Shown here in pieces: positions 42,151-51,292 of a DNA stretch of 64,000 nucleotides. The stretch comes from Mariprofundus sp. (GTDB lineage: Bacteria; Pseudomonadota; Zetaproteobacteria; Mariprofundales; Mariprofundaceae). The position numbers were made by a program, and so were the translations under genes. Position 1 is the stretch's first letter. Each line of letters starts with the position of its first letter. Location of the stretch: positions 1 through 64,000 of the forward strand of contig JAJFLH010000038.1 of assembly GCA_021772775.1 (NCBI GenBank). Reading direction: 5' to 3'. The notes beneath the pieces are model-generated. The model was not told where the DNA came from, did no database searches, and saw only the letters and a list, made by a program, of their open reading frames with translations.

Positions 42151-44603
42151 TCTGGTTTTACCACAATGTTGAACAGGCGACCGGGAACCAGAATCACTTT
42201 CACCACCTGCATGCCATCCAGCCATTTGGCGATGGAAGGTTCAGCTTGCGCGGCCACCATGGCTTCATCCTGAGTGGCATCTTTGGAGATGGTGATTTCG
42301 CCGCGTCGTTTACCCTGCACCTGTACACCGATGGTGATTTCATCCTGCACGAGGGCTGCTTCATCAATCTCCGGCCATGCGCTGATGACGGCCATTTGCT
42401 GCATGCCAAGTCGTTCACCTAGTTCACATGCAAAGTGTGGTACAAACGGCGCTAACATTGTCGCCAGCACCTGTAGACCTTCGCGATAGGCTGCAACACC
42501 CGTTGTGCCTTTCGGCGCATAAGCTTGCAGGCTGTTGGATAGCTCCATCAATGCGGCAATGGCCACATTAAAGGCAAATCCATGTTCAAAAGCGTAACTG
42601 ACTTTTTTGATGGTGGCATGAATGGATAGTCGGATAGCTTTAACAGCAGCGGCATCATCGGCTTCATCACTGGCTGTGTCCAAACGTTCCAGCAGACGCC
42701 ATACACGTTTCAGGAAGCGGTATGAGCCTTCCACTGCAGCATCATTCCACTCCAGCTCTTTCTCTGGAGGAGCTGCAAAGAGAGTGAACAGGCGCGCGGT
42801 ATCGGCACCAAAACGTTCCACAATTGCTTTAGGGTCAACCGTGTTGCCTTTGGATTTGGACATCTTGGTACCATCTTTAAGTACCATGCCCTGTGTCAGC
42901 AAATTCTTGAATGGCTCATCACCACCCTGTTCGGATGTGAAGAGGCCAGCATCACGCATCAGTTTATGATAAAAACGCGCGTAGAGCAGATGTAGAACGG
43001 CATGTTCCACTCCACCAATATATTGATCTACGGGTGCCCAGCGCGCTATCTGATCAGCATTAACCATTGCTTCGCTATCACGCGGACTGGTGTAGCGGTT
43101 CATGTACCAGGATGATTCCATGAAGGTGTCAAAGGTATCGAGCTCGCGCTCGCCTGCTTTACCACACTGTGGACAATCTGCGTGTTTAAAGGCTTCGCAA
43201 TCGGTGAGTGGAGATGCTCCACCAGTTGGTTGTAGATGCGTTGGCAGTTCAACCGGAAGCTGATCATCAGGTACAGCGACTGCACCGCAATCATCACAGT
43301 GGATAACAGGGATGGGGGCCCCCCAATAACGCTGGCGTGATACCAGCCAGTCACGCAGACGATATTGGGTGCGTTCTTCACCTTTTTCATGTTCTGCTAG
43401 CCAGGCGGTGATGCTCTGCTTGGCTTCAATGGATGCTGTGCCATCAAATTCACCGGAATTGATCAATACGCCGCTTTCAGTAAATGCAGCAGCCTCAATA
43501 TCCCATACAGCATCAGTTTGTTGAATCACCTGCTTAATCGGCAGATTATATTTTTTTGCAAAATCGAAATCACGTGCATCGTGTGCCGGAACGCTCATGA
43601 CTGCACCCGTGCCATATCCCATCAAAACGAAGTTAGCGACCCAAACTGGTACAAGCTCACCGGAGATCGGGTGAACGGCATTAAAGCCTGTTGGCATGCC
43701 TTTCTTTTCCATCGTTTCAACATCGGCTTCTTTGGTGGAGATTTTGCTGCACTCATCCAGGAATGCTGCAAGTTCAGCATTGGAGGCTGCTGCTTTCTGA
43801 GCTAACGGATGCGCTGCTGCGACGGCCATATAGGTCACACCCATCAGGGTATCGGGACGGGTCGTAAAAATATCCAGTGTCTCATCGCTATCTTGCAGGC
43901 CAAATGAGACTTCCGCACCGCTGGATTTACCAATCCAGTTGCGCTGCATGCCTACAACTTTTTCAGGCCACCCAGATAGTTTATCGAGGTCTGTAAGCAA
44001 CTCTTCAGCATAATCAGTAATGCGTATGAACCACTGTTTCAAATTCTTGCGTTCAACGTTGGTATCACAGCGCCAGCATACGCCATCAACCACCTGCTCA
44101 TTGGCCAAAACAGTATGACAAGGGTCACACCAGTTTACTTCGGCATTGGCTTGATAGGCCAGACCCTTTTCCATCAACTTGGTAAACAGCCACTGCTCCC
44201 AGCGATAATAATCGGGGTGACAGGTGGCAATTTCACGACTCCAGTCATAGGAGAGGCCTAAACCTTTAAGCTGCACACGCATCTGGTCGATATTGGCATA
44301 GGTCCACTCTGCTGGCGGACGGTTATGTTTAATGGCGGCATTCTCAGCCGGTAGACCGAAGGCATCCCAACCAATCGGGTGCAATACATTAAAGCCCTGC
44401 ATACGTTTGTAGCGTGCAACCGCATCACCCAGGCAATAGTTGCGCACATGGCCCATATGTAGATTGCCGGATGGGTAGGGGAACATGACCAGACAGTAAT
44501 AGGATTCACGCTTATCATCTTCCGCAACAGCATCAATACCTGCTGCTTCCCACTTCTGCTGCCATTTGGCTTCAATTTCTTGTGCTAAATAATGCTCTGA
44601 CAC
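42147..44603 (-). CDS. leuS: Leucyl-tRNA synthetase
   Basis: The 818-residue class I synthetase charges tRNA-Leu. PYPSGNLHMGHVRNY near residue 43 is the HIGH motif, and GTKMSKSKGNTVDP near 575 is the KMSKS loop. The editing domain between them carries TTRPDTLMGVTY. The frame runs 33 codons upstream, but GTG 44603 has GAGGT eight bases before it and gives the standard SEHYLAQEIEAKWQQ start. The stop overlaps lptE. Confidence 0.96.
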   Translation of the reverse strand: MSEHYLAQEIEAKWQQKWEAAGIDAVAEDDKRESYYCLVMFPYPSGNLHMGHVRNYCLGDAVARYKRMQGFNVLHPIGWDAFGLPAENAAIKHNRPPAEWTYANIDQMRVQLKGLGLSYDWSREIATCHPDYYRWEQWLFTKLMEKGLAYQANAEVNWCDPCHTVLANEQVVDGVCWRCDTNVERKNLKQWFIRITDYAEELLTDLDKLSGWPEKVVGMQRNWIGKSSGAEVSFGLQDSDETLDIFTTRPDTLMGVTYMAVAAAHPLAQKAAASNAELAAFLDECSKISTKEADVETMEKKGMPTGFNAVHPISGELVPVWVANFVLMGYGTGAVMSVPAHDARDFDFAKKYNLPIKQVIQQTDAVWDIEAAAFTESGVLINSGEFDGTASIEAKQSITAWLAEHEKGEERTQYRLRDWLVSRQRYWGAPIPVIHCDDCGAVAVPDDQLPVELPTHLQPTGGASPLTDCEAFKHADCPQCGKAGERELDTFDTFMESSWYMNRYTSPRDSEAMVNADQIARWAPVDQYIGGVEHAVLHLLYARFYHKLMRDAGLFTSEQGGDEPFKNLLTQGMVLKDGTKMSKSKGNTVDPKAIVERFGADTARLFTLFAAPPEKELEWNDAAVEGSYRFLKRVWRLLERLDTASDEADDAAAVKAIRLSIHATIKKVSYAFEHGFAFNVAIAALMELSNSLQAYAPKGTTGVAAYREGLQVLATMLAPFVPHFACELGERLGMQQMAVISAWPEIDEAALVQDEITIGVQVQGKRRGEITISKDATQDEAMVAAQAEPSIAKWLDGMQVVKVILVPGRLFNIVVKPE

Positions 44604-44876
44604 CGATAGTACCTCTAATATAAATATGTGGCGGATGATGATGATATAAGCTCTGAATGAAAAGGGCGGTTTTAGAAAGTGAGTAATAAGCAGAATATCC
44701 ATGTTTTTATTTGCTGGTGAGAAGTAAGAAAAGTTTGCCTTTGATAGGCAGATCTGACCCTGTTGATGGAAGGTATAGGTTTGCTATCTGTTATTCTGTC
44801 TCGCTTTAACTGTTATAAGAAGATTGGCCTGATCATTGCTCTGTCACATAGGATATCTTTGATTGGAGTAATAAAT

Positions 44877-45608
44877 ATGAAACATTTGAGCCTGTTCTAT
44901 TTTAAATATATGGCGGCCTTATTATTGGCTGTGGGCTTAGCCGGTTGTGGAGCTATAAAAAATATATCTGATGGCAAACCACTGCTTTTCAACTCTTCGG
45001 GAGCAAAAGAACAGAGTGACTTGCAGGCTAGAATAAGAGTCATTGAGGAAGCCAATGACAGAGAAGTTGCGCGCAATAAATGGATTGAGGAGAAGATGAA
45101 CCATTCCGATCAGTTATGCGGTACTTATATCAACAGTATGTTGAAAAATAGTGAAGCATGGCAGTTAAATGACAAGGATAACGATGAGCTCGACAAAAAG
45201 CTGCAGTTAGCAATCAGTTTGCGGAAATTTGATCGTGCCGACCCAGATGCATTATTGTTTGCGAGAGGGGATGAGAAAAAACTTGAGAACCCCATTGCTC
45301 TGAGTCTGATTAAAACTATCGAGCGAAGCCGAAGAATGGCTCGCATTCAGATGAAAGCCCGTTTTGAGGGTAGCTTCGCACAATATTCAGTGAAACAGGC
45401 TTTGATGGATGTGGCAGCTTATCATCGTAGCTGCTCGACGAAGTTTGCGGCCGAGAAGCTGGCTCGATCTACAACTATGCTCATGAGTCCTGAGCAGAGA
45501 GAGGAGTCGATTCAGACTCTTATGCAGTTGCGTCAAAAACTTATGGATGAGGGAATGAGTACCCGTTCCGTACAGCAAAAAATTAATGCTATTATTCTCG
45601 ATCATTAA
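44877..45608 (+). CDS. Predicted lipoprotein of unknown function (243 aa)
   Basis: ATG 44877 follows TTGGAG and starts a signal peptide ending in LAVGLAGC, with C24 as the lipidated cysteine. The mature protein is largely helical and charged, with no domain I recognise. Two further cysteines (in QLCGTY and RSCSTK) could form a disulfide in the periplasm. It stands alone, divergent from leuS across 270 bases with no obvious regulatory element. The frame is open for 38 codons upstream, but that part is not family-like. Confidence 0.75.
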   Translation: MKHLSLFYFKYMAALLLAVGLAGCGAIKNISDGKPLLFNSSGAKEQSDLQARIRVIEEANDREVARNKWIEEKMNHSDQLCGTYINSMLKNSEAWQLNDKDNDELDKKLQLAISLRKFDRADPDALLFARGDEKKLENPIALSLIKTIERSRRMARIQMKARFEGSFAQYSVKQALMDVAAYHRSCSTKFAAEKLARSTTMLMSPEQREESIQTLMQLRQKLMDEGMSTRSVQQKINAIILDH

Positions 45609-45656
45609 GCGCATCTCATTTACAGAGAGACGGGTTTGTTTAAGTTTAAGCTGTGC

Positions 45657-45724
45657 TAGGAGTCTGTCGGATTTAAGGTGTTCGTTGCGAGCCGTAGAAT
45701 TCTCATAAGTCCGACAGACTCCTA
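45657..45724. repeat. Compact inverted repeat, MITE-like
   Basis: TAGGAGTCTGTCGGA at 45657-45671 is repeated inverted and exactly at 45710-45724 (TCCGACAGACTCCTA). A G-T and two A-T pairs extend the stem inwards, leaving a loop of about 32 bases. Dinucleotide TA lies at each outer end, as a target duplication would. The size (about 68 bases), perfect arms and lack of a gene suggest a miniature transposable element or the fused ends of a lost insertion sequence. A long stem-loop attenuator is the alternative. No T-run follows. Confidence 0.65.
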
Positions 45725-45762
45725 ACCATTAAAATAAAAAACAGCAGGAAGTTGGTTGGCCT

Positions 45763-46290
45763 ATGTTTGAAATCACAGTGCTGGGACTCATATGCTTCTG
45801 TATCCTTTCGATTGTATGGTTTACGCTTAAAACGGGTATTTCACCGATGCCAAGTTCAGCAAAAATGTGTCGGGCGATGTTAGAGGCCAGTGAGCAGGCT
45901 GCAGAAGGTTGTATCATTGATCTCGGTTCTGGTTGGGGAACATTGCTTTTTAGCTTGGCGCGAAAATATCCCGAACGTCAGATCATTGGATATGAGCAGT
46001 CATGGTTACCCTGGCTTTATGCTCAGCTCTATAAATCGATCTTCCGTCTGCATCATGTCAAAATTTACAGAGCCAACTTTTTAACTGCCGATTTTCCTTC
46101 ATATACTCTGCTTGTCTGTTATTTGTATCCACAAGGGATGCAGCTTTTACAGCAAAAGTTGTTGAGCGATCAATACTCCAAAGCTTTGCTGATTAGCAAT
46201 ACTTTCGCATTGCCTGAAACAAAGCCAATAGAAACCATTCGGCTGGACGACCTTTATCAAACGCCGATTTATCTGTATCAGCTAAAATGA
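45763..46290 (+). CDS. Membrane-anchored class I SAM-dependent methyltransferase-like protein
   Basis: The 175-residue product has one N-terminal hydrophobic segment (about 2-21). A Rossmann-like methyltransferase core follows, with the SAM-binding motif IIDLGSGWGTLLFSLA at 51-66 and an acidic residue at the end of strand 2 (GYEQSWLPWL). It is short for a complete methyltransferase, and the substrate cannot be read from sequence. AGGAAG precedes the start. The MITE-like repeat ends 38 bases upstream, so it may affect expression. Confidence 0.75.
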   Translation: MFEITVLGLICFCILSIVWFTLKTGISPMPSSAKMCRAMLEASEQAAEGCIIDLGSGWGTLLFSLARKYPERQIIGYEQSWLPWLYAQLYKSIFRLHHVKIYRANFLTADFPSYTLLVCYLYPQGMQLLQQKLLSDQYSKALLISNTFALPETKPIETIRLDDLYQTPIYLYQLK

Positions 46291-46317
46291 AAAGAGGCCA
46301 TCCAATGGACAGCCTCT
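46284..46317 (-). terminator. Intrinsic terminator of rpoH
   Basis: On the minus strand an 11-bp stem (AGAGGCTGTCC / GGATGGCCTCT, with two G-T pairs) and a three-base loop is followed by TTTTCATTTT. It starts 22 bases after the rpoH stop. The T-rich part overlaps the end of the convergent methyltransferase gene. Confidence 0.85.
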
Positions 46318-46338
46318 GATGCGTGTTTGTGTATGTTT

Positions 46339-47160
46339 TTAGTGAGCGACTGCAGCTTTTAATTTTTTCATGGCGCGAGCCTCTAGTTGGCGTACGCGTT
46401 CGATAGATATACCGAACTCTTCAGATAACTCTTTCAATGTAGCAGGGTCTTCAGCTAGATGACGGCGTTCAACGATCAATCGATCACGATGAGCAAGAGT
46501 GCTCATAGCCGTGTATAAAATCGATTTCTGGTGATTATCCCAGTTGGACTCTATAGCTATCTGTTCAGGTGTGGCATCGGATGTGGGCATGCCGTGCACC
46601 ATCGCATCGCCTTCATCACTCTCTGCATCGAGAGAGACATCGCGCTGCAAAAATGCGTTGGCGGTCTCCTGATATTCACTGCCATTGATACCAAATTCAG
46701 CAGCCACTTCGTCAGCTTTACTACCATCAATAGCGGCAATCGCATTTTTAGCTTTTTGCAGGCCGGCAAAAATACGACGTTGTAATTTATTGGTTCCAAG
46801 TTTGACGATACTCCACGAACGCAGAATAAAATCGTGAATGGAGGCGCGAACCCACCATGATGCATAAGTCATCAAACGGAAACCGCGTTCAGGGTCGAAG
46901 CGTTTTACCGCGTGCATTAGCCCCATGGTACCTTCTTGAATCAGATCCATTTCAGCCAGACCGAAATGACGATATTCACGGGCAATTGCAGATACACCAC
47001 TCAAATTAGCCACAACCAACTGACGCGCAGCATCACGATCGTCATGATCGCGCCATAAGCGAGCCAGACGTGTCTCTTCTTCACGATCAAAGCGTGGAGC
47101 TTTACGTACATCGCGTGAAAATAGTGCCATACTGTTCAATTCAAGTGTTGCTGTAGCCAA
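46339..47160 (-). CDS. rpoH: RNA polymerase sigma-32 factor (heat-shock sigma)
   Basis: The 273-residue sigma factor directs transcription of heat-shock genes. Region 2 has DLIQEGTMGLMHAVKRFDPE and TYASWWVRASIHDFILRSW. The RpoH-box position reads QRRIFAGLQKAK, and region 4 ends with ISIERVRQLEARAMKKLKAA. The first codon is TTG 47160 with GAGG nine bases upstream; an ATG at 47130 lacks a ribosome-binding site. The stem structures that control rpoH translation in enterobacteria were not sought in detail. Confidence 0.93.
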   Translation of the reverse strand: MATATLELNSMALFSRDVRKAPRFDREEETRLARLWRDHDDRDAARQLVVANLSGVSAIAREYRHFGLAEMDLIQEGTMGLMHAVKRFDPERGFRLMTYASWWVRASIHDFILRSWSIVKLGTNKLQRRIFAGLQKAKNAIAAIDGSKADEVAAEFGINGSEYQETANAFLQRDVSLDAESDEGDAMVHGMPTSDATPEQIAIESNWDNHQKSILYTAMSTLAHRDRLIVERRHLAEDPATLKELSEEFGISIERVRQLEARAMKKLKAAVAH

Positions 47161-47309
47161 TCTCTAATACCTCTTCATCTATCAGTTTTGGTGTCAGTCC
47201 ATTTGAAGGGAAGGCATTTTACGGCTTTCATATCTTATAGCAAGCACTATGCGAGTTGTGTGATTGCAATAGTTAGACTGAATCGTTCTCTTTAGGCTAC
47301 TATTCTCAC

Positions 47310-47831
47310 ATGAATGAAGATCAAATGAGCATGCATGAACAATCCTCCAGATGGATCAAACAACTTAAGCTGGAAAAACATCCGGAAGGTGGATGGTACA
47401 GAGAGATCTACCGTTCATCCGAAAATATTTTATCGGCCGGTTTGCCGGCTCGTTTTGAAGGTGAACGTTCATTTTGCACCAGTATCTACTTTCTTTTAAG
47501 CGGCGATGAATTTTCAGCTCTTCACCGCATTAAACAGGATGAACTGTGGCACTTCTATGCCGGTGATGGATTAAGCGTGCATGTGATTGACAGAGCGGGT
47601 TTATATCGCGAAAAAAAGCTGGGTCAAAATCTTGAGAAAGGTGACTCATTTCAACATGTGGTGAGAGCCGGTGACTGGTTTGGAGCCAGTGTATCATCGG
47701 GGGCTTCTGCGCTGGTTGGATGTACTGTTGCTCCCGGTTTTGATTTCGCAGATTTTGAGATGCCGGGCCGGGATCATCTGTTGGCCCTCTATCCTCAACA
47801 CAGCGATATCATCAAACGATTGACCCGTTAA
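47310..47831 (+). CDS. Cupin-fold protein, DUF985 family
   Basis: The 173-residue product shows the DUF985 pattern: LEKHPEGGWYREIYRS near the start, TSIYFLLSGDEFSALHRIKQDELWHFYAGD in the middle, and VAPGFDFADFE towards the end. These proteins adopt a cupin barrel; the substrate is mostly unknown. ATG 47310 is used, with a second ATG seven codons on. The stop overlaps the next start by one base (TAATG), so the two products are made together. Confidence 0.88.
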   Translation: MNEDQMSMHEQSSRWIKQLKLEKHPEGGWYREIYRSSENILSAGLPARFEGERSFCTSIYFLLSGDEFSALHRIKQDELWHFYAGDGLSVHVIDRAGLYREKKLGQNLEKGDSFQHVVRAGDWFGASVSSGASALVGCTVAPGFDFADFEMPGRDHLLALYPQHSDIIKRLTR

Positions 47832-48736
47832 TGGGGGATCTCTTGATCAGCCAGCCCATCTCCAAAGTTGATCGCTTGCTGTTGCGAGAAAAAACATTTT
47901 TTGTCAAACGTGATGATCTGATTGATACACTTTTGAGCGGCAATAAATTTCGCAAGCTCTACAGCCTGATTCAAACTCCGGCAGAACAATACAAACGACT
48001 CATCTCCTATGGTGGTACGCAATCAAATGCTATGCTCTCGATTGCAGCCCTATGCCATCAAAAGGGGTGGTTGTTCGACTACACTTCAAAACCTGTTCCA
48101 GAACAGCTCAAAAATAGGCCAACAGGTAATCTGAATAAATCCTTAGAGCTGGGTATGCGGCAGCATGAAGTGAGCCATGAAGATTATGAGGCTGCAATTG
48201 TTACTTTGAAATTAGAGGCTGATGATTCCACGTTGTTTGTACCACAAGGTGGAGCTGACCCGTTAGCGCAGGCCGGCATTGAAAAGCTGGCGGATGAGAT
48301 TAAAGAATGGCAACAAGAGAGCGGGATTAAACAACTCAATGTTGTGACGCCATCAGGTACCGGAACAACAGCCTATTATCTTGCAACAGCTCTGTCCGAT
48401 GTGACTGTGTTGACCACACCTTCGGTGGGCGATGAAGCTTATCTCATTGCTCAAATGAATATTTTGGGGCCACTACCTGAAAACTTACGCATCCTTGTGA
48501 ACAGCAAAAAACATCATTTCGGTAAACCCTATGCTGAGTTTTTAGCTATGTATAACGAGTTGAACAATGCGGGCATAGAGTTCGATCTGATTTATGCCAG
48601 CTTGATGTGGCACACCCTGTTTCAACATATTGATAGCATAGAAGGCACCATTCTCTACGTTCACAGCGGTGGTTTGATCGGCAATGCAACCATGTTGGAG
48701 CGTTATAAGCATAAAGGTTTTATGACGCGCAAATAG
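47831..48736 (+). CDS. PLP-dependent ACC deaminase / D-cysteine desulfhydrase family protein
   Basis: The 301-residue product belongs to the tryptophan-synthase-beta fold group. The PLP lysine is in DTLLSGNKFRKLY near residue 39, and the phosphate-binding loop region SYGGTQSNAML near 58-68 follows. TPSGTGTTAYYL is the second phosphate loop, and VHSGGLIGN lies near the C-terminus. The nominal reactions are 1-aminocyclopropane-1-carboxylate deamination or D-cysteine desulfhydration; sequence alone does not decide. It overlaps the DUF985 cupin gene by one base. Confidence 0.85.
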   Translation: MGDLLISQPISKVDRLLLREKTFFVKRDDLIDTLLSGNKFRKLYSLIQTPAEQYKRLISYGGTQSNAMLSIAALCHQKGWLFDYTSKPVPEQLKNRPTGNLNKSLELGMRQHEVSHEDYEAAIVTLKLEADDSTLFVPQGGADPLAQAGIEKLADEIKEWQQESGIKQLNVVTPSGTGTTAYYLATALSDVTVLTTPSVGDEAYLIAQMNILGPLPENLRILVNSKKHHFGKPYAEFLAMYNELNNAGIEFDLIYASLMWHTLFQHIDSIEGTILYVHSGGLIGNATMLERYKHKGFMTRK

Positions 48737-48791
48737 ATATGCCTTTTATATGTTGCTCTGAAGCAGGGATCAACGTTAGCTTAATCTATGT

Positions 48792-49583
48792 ATGAATAGA
48801 TATATCCAATCTGCTGTTTTATTAATTGTTTGTGTCTACCTTGGATGCGCTCTGTTGCTGTATATGGGGCAGCGGGAGTTGTTGTATTTCCCTACGGCGA
48901 TAGTGGAGCACCCCTATGAGGAAATTCTCTTTGCACGTGATGAGGAGTCAATCCGCATTATTTTGCTCAATAGAGGCAATGAAAGCGCGATCCTCTATTT
49001 TGGAGGTAATGCTGAGGCGGTTGCTTATTCGGCAGCAGAACTGGCTGCGAGCTTTCCAAAGCAGGCTGTTTATTTAGTGAACTACCGAGGGTTTGGTGGC
49101 AGTAGTGGCAGCCCGACTGAACAGAATATGTTTTCAGATGCACGTTCTGTTTTTGATGCAGTGGTCTTAAAGCATAACTCTGTCTCTGTTGTGGGGCGTA
49201 GCATTGGCAGTGGCGTGGCTGCTCAGTTGGCCTCAGAGAGAGATGTGGATAAATTAGTTTTAGTTACCCCTTTCGACAGCATTCAGAGCATTGCTCAGGA
49301 CTCATTCCCCATATTTCCGATCTCTTTAATACTCAAAGATAAATTTGACTCTTTAAGCCGTGTTGGGGCGATAAAAGCTGAAACCCTAGTGTTGATTGCT
49401 GAGCATGATGAGGTGATTGCCAGAGAGTATACAGATAGGCTGGTTGCTGCATTTCCATCATCCCAAATCAGTGTGGAGCTCATTCAACAATCAGGTCACA
49501 ACAATGTTTCTCAATTTAAACGCTATTACCAATCGATGAGAGAGTTTTTGATGAAAGATAAAAGCAGGTATTCAATGCCGTAA
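48792..49583 (+). CDS. Alpha/beta hydrolase with N-terminal membrane anchor
   Basis: The 263-residue product has one hydrophobic segment (about 7-25), then an alpha/beta hydrolase core. The glycine motif NYRGFGGSSGSP lies near residue 98, the nucleophile serine in VVGRSIGSGVA near 137, the acid in AEHDEVI and the catalytic histidine in QQSGHNNV. This is the BEM46-like or dienelactone-hydrolase-like branch, often membrane-attached with unknown substrate. It is 55 bases after the PLP enzyme and may be read with it. Confidence 0.8.
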   Translation: MNRYIQSAVLLIVCVYLGCALLLYMGQRELLYFPTAIVEHPYEEILFARDEESIRIILLNRGNESAILYFGGNAEAVAYSAAELAASFPKQAVYLVNYRGFGGSSGSPTEQNMFSDARSVFDAVVLKHNSVSVVGRSIGSGVAAQLASERDVDKLVLVTPFDSIQSIAQDSFPIFPISLILKDKFDSLSRVGAIKAETLVLIAEHDEVIAREYTDRLVAAFPSSQISVELIQQSGHNNVSQFKRYYQSMREFLMKDKSRYSMP

Positions 49584-49611
49584 CAAACTTTAGCTCGGAT
49601 AGTTCTCTGCA

Positions 49612-50247
49612 TCATCTATTCATCAGTTCAACAAATACCTCAACACGACGATTATTTGCTTTCTTGCTCTTGGTTGCGTTGATTGGATCATAAAAGGAGC
49701 GACCCTCAACATATATTTTATTGGCATTGATCTTTTTACCCCACACCAATATGCGGGCAACAGCGGCAGCTCGGGCACTGGAGAGCCCCCAGTTATCAAG
49801 ATGGTTTGTTTTTAGTGAGCCCCTTAACGGTAGCTGATCAGAGTGACCGATAACACGGATAATCGCTTCATCTGGCGCTTTTTTTAATGCTACTGCCAAT
49901 CGGGTGAGTAGAGCACGGCCACTGTTAGTGAGCTCTGTTGAACCGCTGGAGAATAGTAATGGCCCGTGCATGGCCATGCCAACGGTGGAAGCAGATGGAT
50001 GCTGAATGCTTGCTGAATGTTGTCGTAACTCTGGAGCAAATTCTGCTTTAAGAGCCTGTTCGAAAGGTTGAAGTATCGCAATACGCTGAGCCAGTTTCTC
50101 ATCGGCGGCCTTCAAACGGGCGAAGTTGGCCTCAATGTTGATGATATCATTATAGTGTTTTTCATTGATGGCATAACAACCGGAGAATCCGACGGCGGAA
50201 ACAAGTAACACTATAGAGAGCCTTATTGCTGTATATTTCGTGTTCAT
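49612..50247 (-). CDS. OmpA-family peptidoglycan-binding lipoprotein
   Basis: The 211-residue protein has a lipobox ending at C24 (GFSGC). A helical region (about 30-70) follows, then an OmpA/MotB-type domain with PLLFSSGSTELTNSG and IRVIGHSDQLPLRG and the peptidoglycan-contact motif LSSARAAAVARIL. It probably links the outer membrane to peptidoglycan. The start of its mature part (CYAINEKHYNDIINIEANF) resembles that of the small lipoprotein gene just upstream on the same strand. Confidence 0.9.
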   Translation of the reverse strand: MNTKYTAIRLSIVLLVSAVGFSGCYAINEKHYNDIINIEANFARLKAADEKLAQRIAILQPFEQALKAEFAPELRQHSASIQHPSASTVGMAMHGPLLFSSGSTELTNSGRALLTRLAVALKKAPDEAIIRVIGHSDQLPLRGSLKTNHLDNWGLSSARAAAVARILVWGKKINANKIYVEGRSFYDPINATKSKKANNRRVEVFVELMNR

Positions 50248-50248
50248 A

Positions 50249-50446
50249 TTAATGCTCCCTAATCTGGTCGGTAGTTTGATGCTCTTCGCCTTGAGCTGCT
50301 TTCAGTGCATCAGAAAGCTGATGATCCTTTTGTTCGTATAGTTTGAAGTTTCCATTAAAATTATTGATTGCATCATACTCTGCTTTTTTTAGGGCAACAC
50401 AGCTGGAAAAGAGAAGTAATATAAATATTATCAGGATGAAACGCAT
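50249..50446 (-). CDS. Small lipoprotein (65 aa), paralogue of its neighbour's N-terminus
   Basis: The start ATG 50446 follows GGAGGT six bases upstream. A signal peptide ends in LFSSC with C16. The mature peptide CVALKKAEYDAINNFNGNF lines up with the OmpA-family protein encoded one base downstream (C, A, K, Y, I, N and NF in the same positions). The rest is hydrophilic with no domain. The pair may form a two-part envelope complex; this is inference from similarity and the one-base gap. Confidence 0.8.
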   Translation of the reverse strand: MRFILIIFILLLFSSCVALKKAEYDAINNFNGNFKLYEQKDHQLSDALKAAQGEEHQTTDQIREH

Positions 50447-50466
50447 ATTGACCTCCATAGCTTTAT

Positions 50467-51192
50467 TTAGCGATCAAGGCGCGACTGAATGGCGGCTAAC
50501 AGGGCTGGAGCAGCAGTTTCGGTACGCATAATGCGTGGGCCGAAGGTGAGGCAGGTAAATCCGCTTGTATTGAGTGTTTCTATATCGCGATCGCTCCAGC
50601 CGCCTTCGGGACCTATGGCCAGGGTGATGTCGTCACTGTTAAACATCGCTTCATTCTGCTCTTTCCAGCTGCTTGCATTGGGTTCCGGGTGTAGGATGAA
50701 GTTCAGTCCCTGAGTAGGTGTATCTTTTAATGCATTGGCCCAGGACACTTTGGGAATCATGGTGCGGCCACTCTGTTCAGCAGCTTCGATGATAATGTTT
50801 TGCCAGCGTTCTAAGCGTTTCTTTAATTTTGCACCATCGAGTTTCAATGAGCTGCGTTCACTGCGTACAATTGTAAAGCTGGCAGCTCCCAGTTCGGTGG
50901 CTTTTTGTAATACCGTTTCAATCTTTTCGCTGCGGCAGGCGGCCTGAACAATATGCACCCGGCTTGGCATCTCCCGGTCGACATCTGAGAAGGAATCAAC
51001 CCGACAACTGGGGTCTTCACGTGTAAGCTGTTCAACTGTACAGAGGTATTCTCCTCCCGATCCATTAAACAACACAATCTCATCACCGGCAGATAGACGC
51101 ATCACACTGCGCAGATAATGGGCGTGATTCGATGGTAAGTTGATCGAAATTGCGATGTGTAATTCCTGATTCAAATAAAGGCGGCATGTCAT
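50467..51192 (-). CDS. rsmE: 16S rRNA (uracil-1498-N3)-methyltransferase
   Basis: The 241-residue SPOUT methyltransferase modifies U1498 of 16S rRNA. The N-terminal PUA-like part starts CRLYLNQ, and the C-terminal knot has LAIGPEGGWSDRDIETL and LTFGPRIMRTETAAPALLAAIQ, the family signatures. The frame is open to TTG 51234, but ATG 51192 gives the usual length; neither has a strong ribosome-binding site. It lies 21 bases upstream of the small lipoprotein gene. Confidence 0.92.
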   Translation of the reverse strand: MTCRLYLNQELHIAISINLPSNHAHYLRSVMRLSAGDEIVLFNGSGGEYLCTVEQLTREDPSCRVDSFSDVDREMPSRVHIVQAACRSEKIETVLQKATELGAASFTIVRSERSSLKLDGAKLKKRLERWQNIIIEAAEQSGRTMIPKVSWANALKDTPTQGLNFILHPEPNASSWKEQNEAMFNSDDITLAIGPEGGWSDRDIETLNTSGFTCLTFGPRIMRTETAAPALLAAIQSRLDR

Positions 51193-51292
51193 AGGCAGAA
51201 TTGGGCCTGATTTGAGCCTGAGATGCAACAGCAATTAGAGGGAAAGCAATGCAGGCTCTTGACCGATAGACGCGTTAGCTCATGATGCGCGC

